Below, piece by piece: positions 60,822-64,000 of a stretch of DNA of 64,000 nt; the stretch's first letter is position 1, and every line of letters begins with the position of its first letter. The notes under the pieces are model-generated. The model had not been told where the DNA came from and made no database searches. It was given only the letters and a program-made list of their open reading frames with translations. Source of the stretch: Scylla paramamosain (taxonomy: Eukaryota; Arthropoda; Malacostraca; Decapoda; Portunidae); contig NC_087191.1 in NCBI RefSeq assembly GCF_035594125.1, forward strand, positions 2,820,467 through 2,884,466, written 5' to 3'. Position numbers and translations under genes: made by a program.

Positions 60822-63663
60822 GCACTAACGTAATTATTTCATTCACAGGTTCAGACAAGATCAGAGCTTGTTACTTCAATGCCCGTAGTTTACGGAATAA
60901 ATTAAATGAGCTGCACGCTCTTATTTATCTTGAAAACTACGACATCATAGGCGTCACGGAAACGTGGATAAATTCATCAAGCAGGGATTACTTAGCTGAG
61001 TACTCACTCCCTGGCTACACCATTTTTAGCTGCGAGAGAACTCACCGTGCGGGAGGCGGTGTTATGTTTTACGTAAAAAGTAATCTTCATCCTCGTTTAC
61101 TCCCAACCCCAACCATTGCTAATATAGACGTCACTTTCATCCAGTTAGAAAATAAATCTCGTAAAATAACATTAGGTCTCGTCTATCGAACGCTGCTATG
61201 TAGCAGTCACCCGCTACAAACGAAAAACTTTATGACCTTATCGCGGACATTTGCTGCGTTAATAATTGCATAATCATGGGGAACTTTAATCTTCCAGTCA
61301 CGAGGTGGGGTGAACCACTGACGGCTCACGCAGGCCAGCATCTCTACGGGTGTATCCTTGAAAGCTCCCTCCACTAGCACGTCATGCATCCGACGAGAGA
61401 TAACAATATCCTAGATATTGTTTTAACAACTGGTGAAGAGTCAGTAAAAGACCTAAAAATTGGACCAGAACTGAGTTCCAGCGATCATCGTAGCTTACTT
61501 TTCACCATAAATTTTGACAAAGCTAAAGTAAGCGAAAGTAAATAAAAAGTGCCAGACTATCGGCGTGCTAACTTTGAGAGACTTCGCATGCAGCTTGCAT
61601 CCATAGACTGGAATGAACTGCTGGGAACACCAGACATTAACAACGCATGGGAAGTGTTTGCTAAAAAGTTAAATGAAACTACGTTTTTGTGTGTACCGCA
61701 ACGAAACAGACGGAAGGTAAAAAAACACCAAACCGAAATGGTGGAACAATGAAATTAGATGCTGCCTTCTGGCTAAGAAAAATGCGTACCACAAATACAT
61801 ACTAACACAAAATAATGATGATAAACTTGAGCACGACAAATTACGTAGAAAAACTAAAAAGCTGATCAAATGCAGCAAAAAATCTGTCGAAGCTCAGATC
61901 GCGAACTCATGTAAAACGAACCCAAAAGAATTTTACAGTTATGTAAAAGCAAAAAGGGTCTTAACATCAACGATTAGTCCATTAATAACAGAAAATGGTA
62001 AACAAATAATAAGCGAAACAGACATGGCGAATACCCTGAACGAGTACTTTTCAACCGTCTTCACGACTGAGGATGTTCAGGGCAGTCTGTCGACCCCCAC
62101 GCCTCAGTCACGAGGCACCACGCTGCCAGACTTTACCATCATAGAAAGTGAAAGCCTCTCAGTCACAAAGAGCATAAACGTAAACAAAACACCCGGGCCA
62201 GACAAGATATCACCCAGGCTTCTTAAAGAAGCGAGAAATGAGCTCGTGAAACCGCTTACAATTTTATTCAATAAAACTTTACTAGCGGGTAAAGTTCCCA
62301 ACGAATGGAAACTAGCAAATGTCACGCCAATCTTTAAAAAAGGAAATAAATCTCTCCCAGTCAATTACAGGCCGATCAGTCTCACTTAAGTAGTGTACAA
62401 GCTGATGGAAACAATAATTAGAGATAAAATTGTTAAATATTTAGAAGAAAATAGATTAATAAAGGATTCGCAACACGGTTTCAGAGCCAAGCGTTCCTGC
62501 TTAACAAACTTACTAGACTTCTTTTATGAAGTATTTAACTCGTATGACGAGACAAACCTGTTGATATTATCTACCTTGATTTCCAGAAAGCTTTCGACAC
62601 TGTTCCCCGTAAGAGACTCATCAGTAAAGTAAAAGCTCACGGCATTGCCGGAAACACCCTGAAATGGCTGAGAGACTGGCTCTCTGACAGAAAACAGCGT
62701 GTTGTGAGTAATGGAAAAGAGTCAGAGTGGCATAAGGTAAATAGCGGCGTTCCTCAAGGCTCTGTATTAGGACCAGTACTCTTCATAATGTACATAAATG
62801 ATATTGATGAAGGGATAAACTGCAAAATAAGTAAATTTGCAGACGACACCAAAATAACAAGTACAGTAATGTCTGTGTCACAATGGCAGGAACTGCAGAG
62901 TGACCTCAATAAACTAACAAGCTGAGCAGAAAAATGGCAGATGAGATTCAATATAGAAAAGTGCAAAGTTCTACATATCGGAAGCAACAATGTTCAGGCG
63001 AGATATGTAATGAATAACATGCCACTGTCCAGTGCTGATAAAGAAAAAGATCTTAGGGTCGTTGTGTCAAACGACCTAAACCCGAGTCAACACTGCACAG
63101 AAACAGTAAAGACGGCAAATAAATTAGTAGGGTTCATTGGAAGAACCTTTGAATTTAAATCAGAAAAGTTTATACTTGTCATATATAACTCACTGGTGCG
63201 CCCTCATCTAGAATACTGCGTACAGTTCTGGTCCCCATACTACAAGAAAAACATTGAAAAACTAGAAAAGATACAGCGCAGAGTCACAAAGATGATTCCA
63301 AGATTGTGCAATAAGCCGTATGAGGAATGACTGGAAGAACTAAACCTATTTAGTTTAACAAAGCGCAGGATAAGAGGAGACCTAATTGAAGTGTTCAAAA
63401 TTTCCAAAGGATATAGTAACATTGATGCACATAAATATTTTACCATTGATCATTCTAACCTAACAAGAAATAATGGATTCAAGATAATACCCAAACATTT
63501 TAAATCCCACGAGGCAAAACATTTTTTTTTAATCGTATAGTAAATATATGGAATAAACTTCCTGCCGAAATTGTGAACAGCAACACTATTGAATCATTCA
63601 AAAATAAAATAGACAAATATTTAAAAGCAAATCCCCAACAAGCTCTCTTCTTGTCCGAATAAT
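60767..63663 (+). pseudogene. Family C ORF2: AP endonuclease and reverse transcriptase, decayed
   Basis: Endonuclease: ACYFNARSLRNKLNEL, GVTETWIN (E), GNFNLPVTRWG (D to N in the usual GDFN), NNILDIVLTT and SSSDHRSL (D/H). [88 protein letters not shown] (catalytic FADD intact) and LVRPHLEYCVQFWSPYYKKN, ending KANPQQALFLSE at about 63660. Disruptions: frameshift about 61200, TAG 61373, TAA 61543, frameshift 61735, TAA 62388, frameshift about 62560, TGA 62923, TGA 63328, frameshift 63530. An old copy, but with every domain recognisable. Confidence 0.88.
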
Positions 63664-64000
63664 TACTAAATACACTAATAAACTCTTATTCTACACCAGT
63701 TTTAATATAACTTGTATTAACTTTCAGATAGGTGTATAGAGTTCACCGTAGGGTAAATAGTAGAACTTCCTTTCATCCTTTCCTATGAAAATTTCCATGG
63801 CAGTTTTTCCATACTGCATGGTACTTTTCCCAACGATTTCGATGCCAGGGAAAGCTGGAGGGAGTGGTGGGTGGGGAGGAGCCTTCTGCTATGCTGTCCT
63901 GTCTTATTCCCTGTAGCTAGTTAGAAGTAGTTACCAAACAGCCTTGCAAGGACCAAAAGGTCTGTTGCTGTTTGGCTTTCCTTTGTATTCCTTTGTATTC
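63664..64000 (+). other. Family C 3' UTR with hairpin and terminal direct repeat
   Basis: The last 50 bp contain GACC-AAAA-GGTC (4-bp stem), then TGTTGCTGTTTGGC and two CTTTGTATTC units at the edge. The arrangement of small hairpin, TTGC-word and short terminal repeats is like family A (GCC-TGAT-GGC, TTGCAGCTTCCC, TTCTTATG repeats) and is the expected 3' recognition region of CR1-group LINEs. Confidence 0.65.

Larger units (their letters stand above)
60385..64000 (+). mobile_element. CR1-like LINE family C, nearly full length but 5'-truncated
   Basis: Contains the second half of an esterase ORF1, ORF2 with endonuclease and RT, and a 3' UTR that ends in direct repeats CCTTTGTATTCCTTTGTATTC at the window edge. 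The organisation parallels family A, but sequence identity is low, so it is a separate family of the same clade. Confidence 0.88.

Overview
The window looks like gene-poor, repeat-saturated nuclear DNA of a crustacean, most likely a decapod. This is an inference from the combination of very dense long microsatellites, mainly (TA)n, (AAT)n, (CT)n and (GT)n, many decayed copies of a few non-LTR retrotransposon (LINE) families, a Tc1-like transposon, spliced AT-rich gene structure, and no bacterial operon features. No rRNA, tRNA or CRISPR was recognised.

Layout. 0-6.1 kb: nested minus-strand LINEs of two families. Family A is CR1-like, with an esterase ORF1, an endonuclease/RT ORF2 and a (TTCTTATG)n tail. 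Family B has one endonuclease/RT ORF and a poly(A) tail. 6.1-7.0 kb: a compound trinucleotide array. 7.0-8.7 kb: a short repeat (R1) and a dead Tc1 transposase. 9.3-14.4 kb: a LINE C-terminal fragment, a B/A chimera and B copy 2. 14.5-18.9 kb: satellite DNA containing a large palindrome. 18.9-24.7 kb: the inverted partner of the B/A chimera and further LINE fragments, one with RNase H. 24.7-29 kb: repeat R2, an exon-like GC-rich block, a LINE RT and a Ty3/gypsy integrase relic. 29-36.8 kb: B copy 7, microsatellites, the second R1 copy and huge (TA)n tracts. 37.1-43.3 kb: the one host-like gene. 44-51.2 kb: more LINE fragments. 51.2-59.1 kb: 8 kb of satellite with a five-monomer higher-order period. 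59.1-64 kb: purine/pyrimidine arrays and a second CR1-like LINE (family C) running off the right edge.

Main discovery. On the minus strand I can assemble a three-exon gene with a TATA box and Inr 31 bp apart, a 5-nt first coding exon, a second exon encoding a signal peptide, and a third exon encoding a Ser/Asp-rich protein of 47-residue repeats. Eleven RMMRD motifs recur in it, and RMMR fits the minimal furin pattern R-x-x-R. Exon phases agree at both introns, although each exon was found independently. I know no described protein of this design. Secreted phosphoprotein/biomineralisation or processed-polyprotein roles are hypotheses.

Almost all other coding sequence is mobile-element debris with stops and frameshifts. 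The only long open frame in it with all expected catalytic residues is the family A esterase ORF1 at 20.0-20.7 kb.
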